Assembly (NCBI RefSeq): GCF_025630775.1
Contig: NZ_JAOSZE010000004.1
Span: forward strand, 124,001 to 188,000
Source of the DNA: Actinoplanes sp. KI2
GTDB lineage: Bacteria; Actinomycetota; Actinomycetes; Mycobacteriales; Micromonosporaceae
Direction of reading: 5' to 3'
Length of the DNA stretch: 64,000 nt
In this document: piece after piece, positions 25,933 through 34,079 of the stretch
Numbering within the stretch: the first letter of the stretch is position 1
How the letters are laid out: the number at the start of each line of letters is the position of its first letter
Program-made: the position numbers and the translations under genes
The notes under the pieces: generated by a model
Told to the model about the DNA's origin: nothing
Seen by the model: only the letters and a program-made list of their open reading frames with translations
Databases searched by the model: none

Positions 25933-26601
25933 GTGAGTGACGACGGGGAGCGTGGCGCGCCTGGCAAAGGGCTGGTGCAGGGGCTTGCGGTCACGCTCCG
26001 GACGATGACCAGGCGGTCGACGACCCGGCAGTATCCGGACGTCGAGCCCGAGCTCCCGCCGCGCAGCCGGGGCGTGATCGCGCTGCTCGAGGAGAACTGC
26101 ACGGTCTGCATGCTGTGCGCCCGCGAGTGCCCCGACTGGTGCATCTACATCGACTCGCACAAGGAGGAGGTCGTCGTCCCGGGCGCCGCTCGGGCGCGTC
26201 AGCGCAACGTGCTCGACCGCTTCGACATCGACTTCTCTCTCTGCATGTACTGCGGGATCTGCATCGAGGTCTGCCCGTTCGACGCGCTGCACTGGACCCC
26301 CGAGTTCGAGTACGCGGAGACCGACGTCCTCGACCTCCTGCACGACAAGGACCGGCTGGGCGAGTGGATGCGAACGGTGCCTCCGCCGCCGGCTCACGAC
26401 GTGCTCGGCGAGCCCTCGAAGGAAGAGGCGGCCGCCACCCGGAAGGCTGCGGGTCCGGGGGCGGCAACCCAAGCCCGTGCCAACGTACGCCGTCCGCCTG
26501 CCACGACCGCGGAGCGGCCGTCCCGGCCCGCTCGAAATCCCGGGGAGCCGCCCCCGGCGGGGAGCGACTCGGATACCGCGTCCCCGGAGCCTCCGAAGTG
26601 A
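25933..26601 (+). CDS. nuoI: NADH-quinone oxidoreductase-type subunit I (2x[4Fe-4S])
   Basis: From GTG 25933 the product is 222 residues; GTG 25927 is an alternative. Two ferredoxin-type cluster motifs, '[15 protein letters not shown]' and '[16 protein letters not shown]', carry clusters N6a and N6b. The helix in front ('[19 protein letters not shown]') is the usual membrane-surface helix. The last 70 residues are proline/alanine-rich and not part of the family core. In complete enzymes it passes electrons from NuoG to NuoB; neither NuoG nor other E-F-G subunits are encoded nearby, so a ferredoxin or other donor would be needed. Overlaps nuoJ by 4 bases (GTGA). Confidence 0.93.
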   Translation: MSDDGERGAPGKGLVQGLAVTLRTMTRRSTTRQYPDVEPELPPRSRGVIALLEENCTVCMLCARECPDWCIYIDSHKEEVVVPGAARARQRNVLDRFDIDFSLCMYCGICIEVCPFDALHWTPEFEYAETDVLDLLHDKDRLGEWMRTVPPPPAHDVLGEPSKEEAAATRKAAGPGAATQARANVRRPPATTAERPSRPARNPGEPPPAGSDSDTASPEPPK

Positions 26602-27503
26602 CCGTCGCGGACGCTCTCCTGCTGGCTCTCGGTGCGATCGCGGTCGGCTTCGGCGCGCTCGTGGTCACCAGCGCCCACCTGGTCCGGGCCGGCTTCTACC
26701 TGGTGGCGAGCCTGGGCGCGATCGCGGGTCTGTACCTCGTGATGGGCGCCGAGTTGGTCGCCTGGGTGCAGGTGCTGGTCTACGTCGGAGCGGTCGTCGT
26801 GCTCCTGCTCTTCGCCGTGATGCTGACCCGCGCCCCGATCGGCCCGTCCCGCGACCTGGACCGGCCGGCCCTGCCCGCCGTGCTCATCGGCGCCGGTGTC
26901 GGCTTCGGACTGACCGCGCTGCTGGCCGACGCGTTCCGCTGGACGAAGTTCGAGCTGCCCCCGGCGGGCACCGCCCAGCGGGTCGGCGCCCAGGTCTTCG
27001 GCGCCTGGGTGCTGCCCTTCGAGGTGCTCTCGATCCTGCTCCTGGCCGCCCTGGTCGGCGCGATCGTGCTGTCCCGCCCCGACCTCGGCGCCCGCCCCGA
27101 CCCGGAGGCGGCCGCCGTCGCGGCCGAGCCGCCGCACGACCCGACCGACGAGTCCGCCGAGGTGGTGGCCCGCCTCGAGCGGATCGCCGCGCGTCAGGCC
27201 GCCGCGCAGGCCCGGGTCCGCCAGGCGCACGCCGAGAAGGTGGCCGCCGAGGAGGCCGCCGCCGTGGCCGCCGAGCCCCAACCGGAGCCGGAGCCGGAGG
27301 AGGGGGACAGGGTCGACCCACACCGTCAACGGGCCCACGACATCATCTTCGGCGCCCACCAGGCACGCCCCAGGGTCGGCGAAATGGGCCCGGAATCCGA
27401 GGCAACGCCGTCGCGTGATCAGGACGTCATCGAGGGTGAGAGCTACCTGGTCGACGACAGCCGGATGCTGCCGGGGCCCGAGAAGAAGGAAGAGGAGGAG
27501 TGA
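26598..27503 (+). CDS. nuoJ: NADH-quinone oxidoreductase-type subunit J with long charged C-terminal extension
   Basis: The protein has 301 residues, against roughly 160-270 in most relatives. Five membrane helices are seen; '[27 protein letters not shown]' contains the conserved helix-3 core of NuoJ/ND6. After about residue 165 the chain becomes soluble and highly charged. It has a predicted coiled coil ('[19 protein letters not shown]') and glutamate-rich segments ending 'PEKKEEEE'. Such tails occur in some actinobacterial NuoJ proteins and may dock a soluble partner. The stop overlaps the nuoK start (TGATG). Confidence 0.9.
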   Translation: MTVADALLLALGAIAVGFGALVVTSAHLVRAGFYLVASLGAIAGLYLVMGAELVAWVQVLVYVGAVVVLLLFAVMLTRAPIGPSRDLDRPALPAVLIGAGVGFGLTALLADAFRWTKFELPPAGTAQRVGAQVFGAWVLPFEVLSILLLAALVGAIVLSRPDLGARPDPEAAAVAAEPPHDPTDESAEVVARLERIAARQAAAQARVRQAHAEKVAAEEAAAVAAEPQPEPEPEEGDRVDPHRQRAHDIIFGAHQARPRVGEMGPESEATPSRDQDVIEGESYLVDDSRMLPGPEKKEEEE

Positions 27504-27910
27504 TGCACGCGGTCATCCCGTACGTCATTGCCGCCCTGCTCTTCGGTCTGGGCGTCTACGGCGTGCTCCGCCGGCGCAACGCGATCCTGGTGCTGATGGC
27601 CGTCGAGCTCATGCTCAACGCGGTCAACCTGATCCTGGTCGCCGCCGACTCCGCCCGATCCGCGGCGACGAGCACGCTGGTCGGCATGCAGCCCGAGGCC
27701 TGGGCCCATCCGGTGCCCGAGCCGCGCGCCGGGGCGATCTTCGCGCTGTTCGTGATCGTGCTGGCCGCCGCCGAGGTGGGCGTTGGCCTCGCGATCGTCC
27801 TGCAGTTCTACCGCCTCCGCCGGGCCGTCGTGCTCGACGAGGTGTCCCTGCAGGAGCACGACCACGAGATCGAGCACCTCGAGTCCGAGACCGAGCAGGT
27901 GGCCGGGTGA
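27503..27910 (+). CDS. nuoK: NADH-quinone oxidoreductase-type subunit K
   Basis: The protein has 135 residues from ATG 27503. Three membrane helices include the conserved buried glutamates: 'LVLMAVELMLNAVNLILVAA' and 'LFVIVLAAAEVGVGLAIVLQF'. These belong to the proton path of the membrane arm. The final 30 residues ('VLDEVSLQEHDHEIEHLESE') are an acidic addition beyond the normal 100-residue protein. Overlaps nuoL by 4 bases (GTGA). Confidence 0.93.
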   Translation: MHAVIPYVIAALLFGLGVYGVLRRRNAILVLMAVELMLNAVNLILVAADSARSAATSTLVGMQPEAWAHPVPEPRAGAIFALFVIVLAAAEVGVGLAIVLQFYRLRRAVVLDEVSLQEHDHEIEHLESETEQVAG

Positions 27911-29826
27911 CCGCGGGGACGATCGGGGCGCTCGTTCCGGGCGTGCCACTGCTGCTGGGCCTGGTCGGTCTCACCCTGCATGCCGGGGACGACGACGGTG
28001 ACCTCACGCCGCGCCGGTCCGCCGCGGCGATCGGCATCGTCGGCACGGCCGTCTCGCTCGCCGTCACGCTGGGCCTGTTGATCTTCGCCGGGAAACAGGG
28101 CGAGACGATCGAGGCGAACCACCGCTGGGTGAGCCTCGGCGGCATCGATGTCACGCTCGGCTTCTCGGCCGGCCCGGCGGCCCTCTACATCGCGGTCGCG
28201 GTCGGCGTGGTCGCGCTGTTCGTGCAGATCTACTCGGTCGCCTACCTGCACGACGACCCCCGCTACCCGCCGTACGCGGCGCAGGTGAGCCTGTTCACCG
28301 GCGCCATGCTGCTGGTCGTCACGTCCGGCGACCTGATCGGCCTGCTGGTCGGCTGGGAGGTGATGGGCGCCTGCTCGTACCTGCTGATCGGCCACGACCG
28401 GCGGCTGCCCGAGGCGCCCGCCGCCGCGGTCAAGGCGTTCCTGGTCACCCGGGTCGGCGACGTCGGCTTCCTGCTCGGCATCGCGCTGCTGGTGGTGAGC
28501 GCCGGCACGTCCCGGATCAGCGTGGTGCTGACCCACCACTACTCGACCACCACGCTCACCGCGGCCCTGCTGCTGTTGCTCGCCGGGGTGGCCGGCAAGA
28601 GCGCGCAGTTCCCGCTGCACACCTGGCTCCCCGACGCGATGGCCGGCCCCACGCCGATCTCCGCGCTGATCCACGCGGCCACCATGGTCGCCGCGGGCGT
28701 GTACGTGGTGTTCCGCCTGTACCCGCTGTACGAGCAGTCGCCGGCCGCGCTGGCGGTGCTCGGCGTGGTCGCCGCGATCACGATCCTGCTGGGCGCGCTG
28801 AGCGCCACCGCGCAGGACGACATGAAGCGGGTGCTGGCCTGGTCGACGGTGAGTCAGATCGGCTACATGACCGGGGCGCTGGCCGTCGGCTCGCCCGCCG
28901 CCGCGCTGTTCCACCTGCTCACCCATGCCGCGTTCAAGGCGTTGCTGTTCCTCGCCGCGGGTGCGGTGATCCACGCGGTGGGCACCAACTACCTGTCCCG
29001 GATGGGCGGGCTGCGCCGGCCCATGCCGGTGACCTTCTGGTCGTTCGTGATCGGCCTGGGCGCGCTGGCCGGCCTGCCCCCGCTGGCGGGGTTCTGGTCG
29101 AAGGAGAACATCCTGACCGCGGCCGCGCACGCCACCGACGGCGGCGGCCCGACCCCGATCTGGGTGGCCTGGGTGGTTTGGATCGCCGCGCTGTTCGCCG
29201 TGGCGGTCACCGCGTGGTACTCGACGCGCCTGCTGCTCCGCGCGTTCTTCGGCGTCTCCCGTGAGCACGGGCCCGACGGCCCGGACTGGGAGGTCGGCTT
29301 CGACGACGCCCGCTACTCCCGCCCGCGCACCCCGCACGACCCGCCGGCCGCCATGCGCTGGCCGATCGTCCTGCTCGCCATCCCGGCCGCGTTGCTCGGT
29401 CTCGCGGCGTACGCTCCCGGCTTCCGCACCGCACTGGAGCTGGAGGAGCCGCACCTGAGCGTCGCGATCGTGCTGCCCCTCGTGCTGCTCGCGCTCGGCG
29501 CGGGCAGCGCCTGGTGGCTGTGGCGCGAGGCGCCCGCCGCCGACCCGGCCGAGGCGCTCGGGCCGGCCCGGCCCTTCCTGGCCGCCGGTTTCCGCCTCGA
29601 CGAGGTGCAGGACCGGCTGGTCGTCCGCCCGGTTCGCGCGCTGGCCGACCTGGTCAAGACCGCCGACGAGCGGATCGTCGACGCCACCGTCGAGGGCGCG
29701 GGCACGACCGCGACCCGGCTCGGTGGGCTGCTCGCCGCCGCACACCGGATCGCCCTGCCCTGGGCCGCGGTCCTGGTGCTGGGCGGCGCCCTGGTGCTGA
29801 CCCTCTGGTTCGGAGCCGCGGCATGA
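27907..29826 (+). CDS. nuoL: NADH-quinone oxidoreductase-type subunit L
   Basis: The protein has 639 residues from GTG 27907. The antiporter core is intact: 'LLVGWEVMGACSYLLIGHDR' with the conserved Glu, 'KSAQFPLHTWLPDAMAGPTPISALIHAATMVAAGVY', 'LAWSTVSQIGYM' and 'HAAFKALLFLAAGAVIH'. The C-terminal region continues through further helices to 'FRLDEVQDRLVVRPVRALADLVK', the lateral amphipathic helix that spans the membrane arm. It is one of three proton-pumping modules here (L, M, N). The stop overlaps a 30-codon ORF. Confidence 0.95.
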   Translation: MTAGTIGALVPGVPLLLGLVGLTLHAGDDDGDLTPRRSAAAIGIVGTAVSLAVTLGLLIFAGKQGETIEANHRWVSLGGIDVTLGFSAGPAALYIAVAVGVVALFVQIYSVAYLHDDPRYPPYAAQVSLFTGAMLLVVTSGDLIGLLVGWEVMGACSYLLIGHDRRLPEAPAAAVKAFLVTRVGDVGFLLGIALLVVSAGTSRISVVLTHHYSTTTLTAALLLLLAGVAGKSAQFPLHTWLPDAMAGPTPISALIHAATMVAAGVYVVFRLYPLYEQSPAALAVLGVVAAITILLGALSATAQDDMKRVLAWSTVSQIGYMTGALAVGSPAAALFHLLTHAAFKALLFLAAGAVIHAVGTNYLSRMGGLRRPMPVTFWSFVIGLGALAGLPPLAGFWSKENILTAAAHATDGGGPTPIWVAWVVWIAALFAVAVTAWYSTRLLLRAFFGVSREHGPDGPDWEVGFDDARYSRPRTPHDPPAAMRWPIVLLAIPAALLGLAAYAPGFRTALELEEPHLSVAIVLPLVLLALGAGSAWWLWREAPAADPAEALGPARPFLAAGFRLDEVQDRLVVRPVRALADLVKTADERIVDATVEGAGTTATRLGGLLAAAHRIALPWAAVLVLGGALVLTLWFGAAA

Positions 29827-29915
29827 CCGCCTGCACCGAGCGGCACTTGCGTGAGTTGCACGCCCAGGCCGCAGGCGAGGGCCAGAAGGGCATGCCAAAG
29901 GAGGGCACAGCGTGA
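29823..29915 (+). CDS. micro-ORF coupled to nuoL and nuoM (30 aa)
   Basis: ATG 29823 overlaps the nuoL stop (ATGA) and the TGA at 29913-29915 overlaps the nuoM GTG (GTGA), so the ORF is fitted exactly between the two genes. It encodes 30 residues (starts 'MTACTERHLRELHAQAAGEG', ends 'MPKEGTA'): a short amphipathic helix with one Cys. Its last codons contain 'aaaggaggg', the nuoM ribosome binding site. It may be a real small subunit or only a device for coupling nuoL and nuoM translation. No homologue is known to me. Confidence 0.45.
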   Translation: MTACTERHLRELHAQAAGEGQKGMPKEGTA

Positions 29916-31420
29916 CCGTCTATCAGGTGATGCTCGTCGCCGCCGTGGCCCTCCCGGCCCTCGGCGCCGCCGCGTTGGCGCTGCTCCCGGCCCACGCCGA
30001 CCGGCCCGCCCGGCTGCTCGCGACGGCTGTCTCGGCGGTCACCCTGGTGCCGATCGTGGTGCTGGCCTTCGCCCACGACGCGAGCTGGACGGCGTACTCC
30101 GCGGGCGGCGGACCGGCGATCCGGCCCTGGGCCCAGGTGGACTGGTCCTGGGTGCCCGCCCTGCATCTCGACTTCCACCTCGGCGTCGACGGCGTGTCCT
30201 ACCCGCTGGTGGCGCTCACCGGCCTGCTGACGGTGCTCTGCTGCGCGTACACGATCTGGAAGGTCCCCGACGGCGGCTCCGCGCGTACCCTCCTCGCCCT
30301 GCTCCTGGTTCTGGAGGCCGGCATCCTGGGCACCTTCCTCGCCCTCGACCTGGTGTTGTTCTTCCTGTTCTTCGAGGTCGTGCTGCTCCCGATGTACGCG
30401 GTGATCGCCGGCTGGGGCGGCGAGCAGCGACGCGCGGCGGCCCGCAAATTCGTGCTGTACACGCTGTTCGGCTCGGTCCTGCTGCTGCTCGGCGTCTTCA
30501 CCGTCGCCGCGAAGGCCGGCACCGGCGACCTGGTCGCGCTCACCGGCGGCAACGGCCTGAGCCGCACCACGCAGTACGCGGCGTTCGCCCTGTTCGCCGT
30601 CGCGTTCGCGGTGAAGGCCCCGCTCTGGCCGCTGCACACCTGGCTCCCCGACGCGCACACCCAGGCGCCCACGGTCGGCTCGGTGATCCTGGCCGGGGTG
30701 CTGCTGAAGATGGGCACCTACGGCCTGATCCGGGTCGGGGTCGGCGTCGCCCCGCTCGGCGCGCACTGGGCCGCCCCGCTGCTCGGCCTGCTGGCCGTCG
30801 CGGCGATCCTGGCCGGCGCGCTGATCTGCCTGCGACAGACCGAGCTGAAACGGCTGATCGCCTACTCCAGCGTCGGGCACATGGGGTTCGTGCTGCTCGG
30901 CATCGCCACGCTCACCGCCACCGGCATCCAGGCCGCGCTGATCGGCAACGTGGCGCACGGGCTCATCACCGGCCTGCTCTTCTTCCTGGCCGGTGCGATC
31001 AAGGACAGGGCGCACACCGGCGACCTCGCCGACCTCGGCGGCCTGCGGGAGACCGCGCCCCGGCTGGCCGGCGTGCTCGGCTTCGCGGCGATCGCCTCGC
31101 TCGGGCTGCCCGGGCTGGCCGGGTTCTGGGGGGAGGCGTTCGCGGTGGTGGCCGCCGTCCGGCGCGGCGGCGGGCTGTGGGTGACGCTCGCCGTGCTGGC
31201 CGCGATCGGCGGGGCGCTGACCGCGGCGTACTTCCTGCGGTTGCTGCGCAAGGTGACGCACGGGCCGGCCCGCACGCCGGTGCCGGCGGGGATCGCGGGC
31301 GCCGAGTGGTTCGCGTGGGCGCCGCTGGTCGCGTTCACCCTCGCGGTCGGCCTGGTGCCCGCGCTGGTGCTGGTGGCCACCGAGGCGCCGGTGCTCGCGC
31401 TGACGGGAGCGTTCCGATGA
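29912..31420 (+). CDS. nuoM: NADH-quinone oxidoreductase-type subunit M
   Basis: The protein has 502 residues from GTG 29912, which has a strong 'aaggaggg' 7 bases ahead. 'LDLVLFFLFFEVVLLPMYAVIAGWGG' carries the conserved Glu. 'AFAVKAPLWPLHTWLPDAHTQAPTVGSVILAGVLLKMG' holds the lysine-containing helices, and 'LKRLIAYSSVGHMGFVLLG' is typical of the family. About 14 membrane helices are present. All charged residues needed for proton translocation by the antiporter-like subunit appear to be kept. Overlaps nuoN by 4 bases. Confidence 0.95.
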   Translation: MTVYQVMLVAAVALPALGAAALALLPAHADRPARLLATAVSAVTLVPIVVLAFAHDASWTAYSAGGGPAIRPWAQVDWSWVPALHLDFHLGVDGVSYPLVALTGLLTVLCCAYTIWKVPDGGSARTLLALLLVLEAGILGTFLALDLVLFFLFFEVVLLPMYAVIAGWGGEQRRAAARKFVLYTLFGSVLLLLGVFTVAAKAGTGDLVALTGGNGLSRTTQYAAFALFAVAFAVKAPLWPLHTWLPDAHTQAPTVGSVILAGVLLKMGTYGLIRVGVGVAPLGAHWAAPLLGLLAVAAILAGALICLRQTELKRLIAYSSVGHMGFVLLGIATLTATGIQAALIGNVAHGLITGLLFFLAGAIKDRAHTGDLADLGGLRETAPRLAGVLGFAAIASLGLPGLAGFWGEAFAVVAAVRRGGGLWVTLAVLAAIGGALTAAYFLRLLRKVTHGPARTPVPAGIAGAEWFAWAPLVAFTLAVGLVPALVLVATEAPVLALTGAFR

Positions 31421-32868
31421 CGATCGACCAAGTCACGATCCTGCCGCTGTACGCCGCGTCCGGCACCGCGATCCTCGTCCTGCTGGTGGACCTGCTGGTC
31501 GCCCGCCGCCCGGCCACCCACGGCGCGCTGGCGCTCGGCGGCCTGGCCACCGCGGTCTGCGCGATCGTGGTCGGCGACTCGCGCCCGCCGACGTTCTGCG
31601 CCGGCACCGAGTGCTCGTGGCTGCCCAGCCCGGTCGCGGTGGTGACCGCCGTGCTCTTCGCCGGCCTGACCGTCGGGGTGCTCGCGCTCTCGGTGCCGTC
31701 GCTGCGCCTGGGTGCCGCGCCGGCCGGCGAGTTCTGCTTCCTGCTGGCCTCCTCGATGACCGGCGGCGTGGTGGTCGCCTACGCCGGCGACCTGATCTCG
31801 CTGATCGTCGGCCTCGAAACGCTGACCCTGCCGCTGTACATCCTGGTCGGCCTGCGCCGGTTCGCCCCCCGGGAACGCGTCTCGACCGCCGGCGCGTCGG
31901 CGTCCATCACGTTCTTCCTGATCAGCGTGATCTCCACGGCGGTGGCGCTGCTGGGCGCCGCGCTCAACTACGCCGCCACCGGCGCGCTCCACTTCGGCCA
32001 TCTGATCGGCGGCTTCGGCCCGATGCTGCCGGTCGCGCAGGTCGGCGTGGCGCTCCTGGTGATCGGCTTCGCCTTCAAGGTCGCCGCGGTCCCGCTGCAC
32101 GCGTGGGCGCCCCCGACCTACGAGGGCGCGCCGCTGCCGGTCGCCGCGTACCTGTCGACCGCCTCCAAGCTGGGCGGCGTGCTGGCCCTGGCCGCGATCG
32201 TGTCCCGGCTGGAGGCGGCCCCGATCACCGCCGCCCTGGCCGTCCTGACGATGACCGTGGGCAACCTGGTCGCCCTGCGGCAACAGCGGATGGTCCGCCT
32301 GCTGGCCTGGTCGTCGATCGCCCAGGCCGGCTACGTGCTGGCCGCCCTGGCCCTGGGCGGCCCCGGCGTGCAGCCGGCGATCGTCTACGCGGTCTTCTTC
32401 ATGATCCTGGAGTTCCTCGCCTTCGCCACCGTGGTGGCCCTGCGGCCGGTAGCGGCCGACGGCGGCGACATGCGTGCCTACCGAGGCGCGGGCCGCCGCT
32501 CCCCGTGGCTGGGTGCCGCGCTGGTGCTCGCCTTCGCCGGCCTGGCGGGCCTGCCCCCGGGCCTGATCGGCTTGTTCGCCAAGGTCACGGTCGTCGACGC
32601 CCTGATCAACGGCGGCTGGGGCTGGCTGGCCGGCCTGGTGGCCCTCAACGCGGTCATCGGCCTGGCCTACTATGTGCGGGCCACGGCCAACCTGTACGCG
32701 GGACCGCTGAAGCCCGGCATCCAGGTCCTCGACCCCGATCTGCTGGAGCGCGCCACTCATCCCCGCCTGCCGGTGTCCCGCTCCGTCGCGGGCGCCCTGA
32801 TCGCGGCCGCCGCGGTGGCGGTGGTGCTCGGCTTCGCCCCGCAGCTGCTCTTCGACGCCCTCAGCTGA
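31417..32868 (+). CDS. nuoN: NADH-quinone oxidoreductase-type subunit N
   Basis: The protein has 483 residues. 'SLIVGLETLTLPLYILVGLRR', 'IGFAFKVAAVPLHAWAPPTYEGAPLPVAAYLSTASKLGG' and 'RMVRLLAWSSIAQAGYVLAAL' are NuoN/ND2 signatures with the key Glu and Lys residues. 'FAGLAGLPPGLIGLFAKVTV' marks the later helices. It is the last gene of the run. Translation past its stop would continue, in frame, into a GNAT fragment. Confidence 0.95.
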   Translation: MTIDQVTILPLYAASGTAILVLLVDLLVARRPATHGALALGGLATAVCAIVVGDSRPPTFCAGTECSWLPSPVAVVTAVLFAGLTVGVLALSVPSLRLGAAPAGEFCFLLASSMTGGVVVAYAGDLISLIVGLETLTLPLYILVGLRRFAPRERVSTAGASASITFFLISVISTAVALLGAALNYAATGALHFGHLIGGFGPMLPVAQVGVALLVIGFAFKVAAVPLHAWAPPTYEGAPLPVAAYLSTASKLGGVLALAAIVSRLEAAPITAALAVLTMTVGNLVALRQQRMVRLLAWSSIAQAGYVLAALALGGPGVQPAIVYAVFFMILEFLAFATVVALRPVAADGGDMRAYRGAGRRSPWLGAALVLAFAGLAGLPPGLIGLFAKVTVVDALINGGWGWLAGLVALNAVIGLAYYVRATANLYAGPLKPGIQVLDPDLLERATHPRLPVSRSVAGALIAAAAVAVVLGFAPQLLFDALS

Positions 32869-33033
32869 GGCGGCTCGCAGTCGGCGGCGCTGTGGGTCGC
32901 CGATCCCAACCCACGTGCGCAAGCGTTCTACCGCAAGCACGGCTTCGTCGCCGACGGGACGGCGCAGGTGGAGCACGGTGTGCGGGAGATACGCATGGTC
33001 CGCGAGGCGCAGACGCCGTCGACGGCGCGGTGA
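32869..33033 (+). pseudogene. 3' remnant of a GNAT acetyltransferase gene
   Basis: Directly after the nuoN stop and in its frame, about 54 codons read 'AALWVADPNPRAQAFYRKHG' then 'FVADGTAQVEHGVREIRMVR'. This is the last strand-helix-strand unit of a GNAT N-acetyltransferase (LWVxxxNxRAxxFYxxxGF), with no acetyl-CoA-binding part and no start. The stop is at 33031-33033. The remainder to 33093 shows nothing further. Confidence 0.8.
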
Positions 33034-33093
33034 CCAAGAACGTGCGCCTACGGGCGGCCGGCGACGGAAGAGGCGCGGCGGCGAGTGGGCGCG

Positions 33094-33759
33094 TTACCCG
33101 AGGTTGAGGCGGTCCTCAACCTCTTTGCGGAGGTCTTCGGGGAGGGACTCGGCGTCCAGCAGGCGGCCCAGCGACGCCGGGTCCAGCATGTAGATGCCGA
33201 AGGCCTCGGCGATGCTCACGCTCTTGGCCGGCCGGTAGATGACCGAGATCGCGTCGCCGGCCCGGACGTGGCCCGGTGTAACCACGCGCAGGTAGGCGCC
33301 GGTGCGGTTGGCCTTCGTGAAGCGCTTCAGCCACCGCGGCTCCGCCATCCGGGCCTGGAATGTCGCGCACGGGATGCGCCCGAACGTCGGCTGGAGCTCG
33401 AGCTCGTCGCCGATCCGCCAGACCTCACCGATCAACGCCGCGTTCACGTCGATGCCCGCGGTGGTCAGGTTTTCGCCGAAGGTGCCGCCGGCGAGCTCCC
33501 GGCCGAGTTCCGCCGCCCACCAGTCGTAGTCCTCCCGCGCGTACGCGTAGACCGCCTGGTTGTCGCCCCCGTGGTGCTTGATGTCGCCGATCGGGTCGCC
33601 GACCAGCCCACTGTGCAGGCCGGTCGTCTTCGGCCCCGGCGCTCGCACGTAGACCGGGTGGTCGACCGGTAGCTTGTCTATCCCGGTCATCGCCAGCTGC
33701 TTCGCCGGGTTGGCGCGGGGCACCCCGACATTCACCTGGAGGACCTTGCCGTCGATCAT
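33094..33759 (-). CDS. MOSC domain-containing protein (YiiM-like)
   Basis: The protein has 221 residues. 'GDIKHHGGDNQAVYAYAREDYDWW' and 'GGTFGENLTTAGIDV' are the YiiM-type MOSC motifs. The conserved cysteine lies in 'GRIPCATFQARMAEPRW'. The C-terminal three-helix '3-alpha' domain is seen in 'VSIAEAFGIYMLDPASL' and the following 'LLDAESLPEDLRKEVEDRL'. MOSC proteins act on molybdenum cofactor-related sulfur or N-hydroxylated compounds (YiiM detoxifies 6-N-hydroxylaminopurine). The start overlaps the end of the GNAT-like gene upstream by 4 bases. Confidence 0.9.
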   Translation of the reverse strand: MIDGKVLQVNVGVPRANPAKQLAMTGIDKLPVDHPVYVRAPGPKTTGLHSGLVGDPIGDIKHHGGDNQAVYAYAREDYDWWAAELGRELAGGTFGENLTTAGIDVNAALIGEVWRIGDELELQPTFGRIPCATFQARMAEPRWLKRFTKANRTGAYLRVVTPGHVRAGDAISVIYRPAKSVSIAEAFGIYMLDPASLGRLLDAESLPEDLRKEVEDRLNLG

Positions 33760-34040
33760 GACGAAAACTCCATCACCACGCGATCGGGGACCGGCGGGTA
33801 GCCGATCCGCTGGTAGACCCCGTTGCTGGCCGGGTAGGCGAGGTCGGCCGCGCCCAGCTCGAGGGCGGCCCGGCCGGCCGTGGCGGTGACCGCGGCCGCG
33901 TACCGGTGCCCGCGGAACTCGCCCGGCGTGCAGACCATCACGATGCGCACCATGCCGGCGTCGAGCCGGGAGCGGGACGCTCTCAGGAAGTCACCCGGCG
34001 TGCCGGCGAACGCCTCGACGTCTCCGGTCAGCTCCCACAT
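33756..34040 (-). CDS. truncated GNAT-family acetyltransferase, possibly decayed
   Basis: The protein has 94 residues. The C-terminal half matches the FR47-type GNAT end: 'VCTPGEFRGHRYAAAVTA', then 'LAYPASNGVYQRIGYPPV' and 'DRVVMEF'. The pyrophosphate-binding loop is RGHRY where relatives have RGRGY, so a key glycine is lost. The N-terminal domain of about 150 residues found in full-length relatives is missing. It is still coupled to the MOSC gene by ATGA overlap, so it may be translated, but catalysis is doubtful. Confidence 0.6.
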   Translation of the reverse strand: MWELTGDVEAFAGTPGDFLRASRSRLDAGMVRIVMVCTPGEFRGHRYAAAVTATAGRAALELGAADLAYPASNGVYQRIGYPPVPDRVVMEFSS

Positions 34041-34079
34041 GCCACCATCCTCGCGACTGAAGCGGCCGGAAGCACCCGA

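Noticed and set aside
25816..26472. N-terminal extension of the Uma2 frame into nuoI
   Set aside because: The extra residues are the antisense of nuoI; the ATG at 25815 gives the normal family length.
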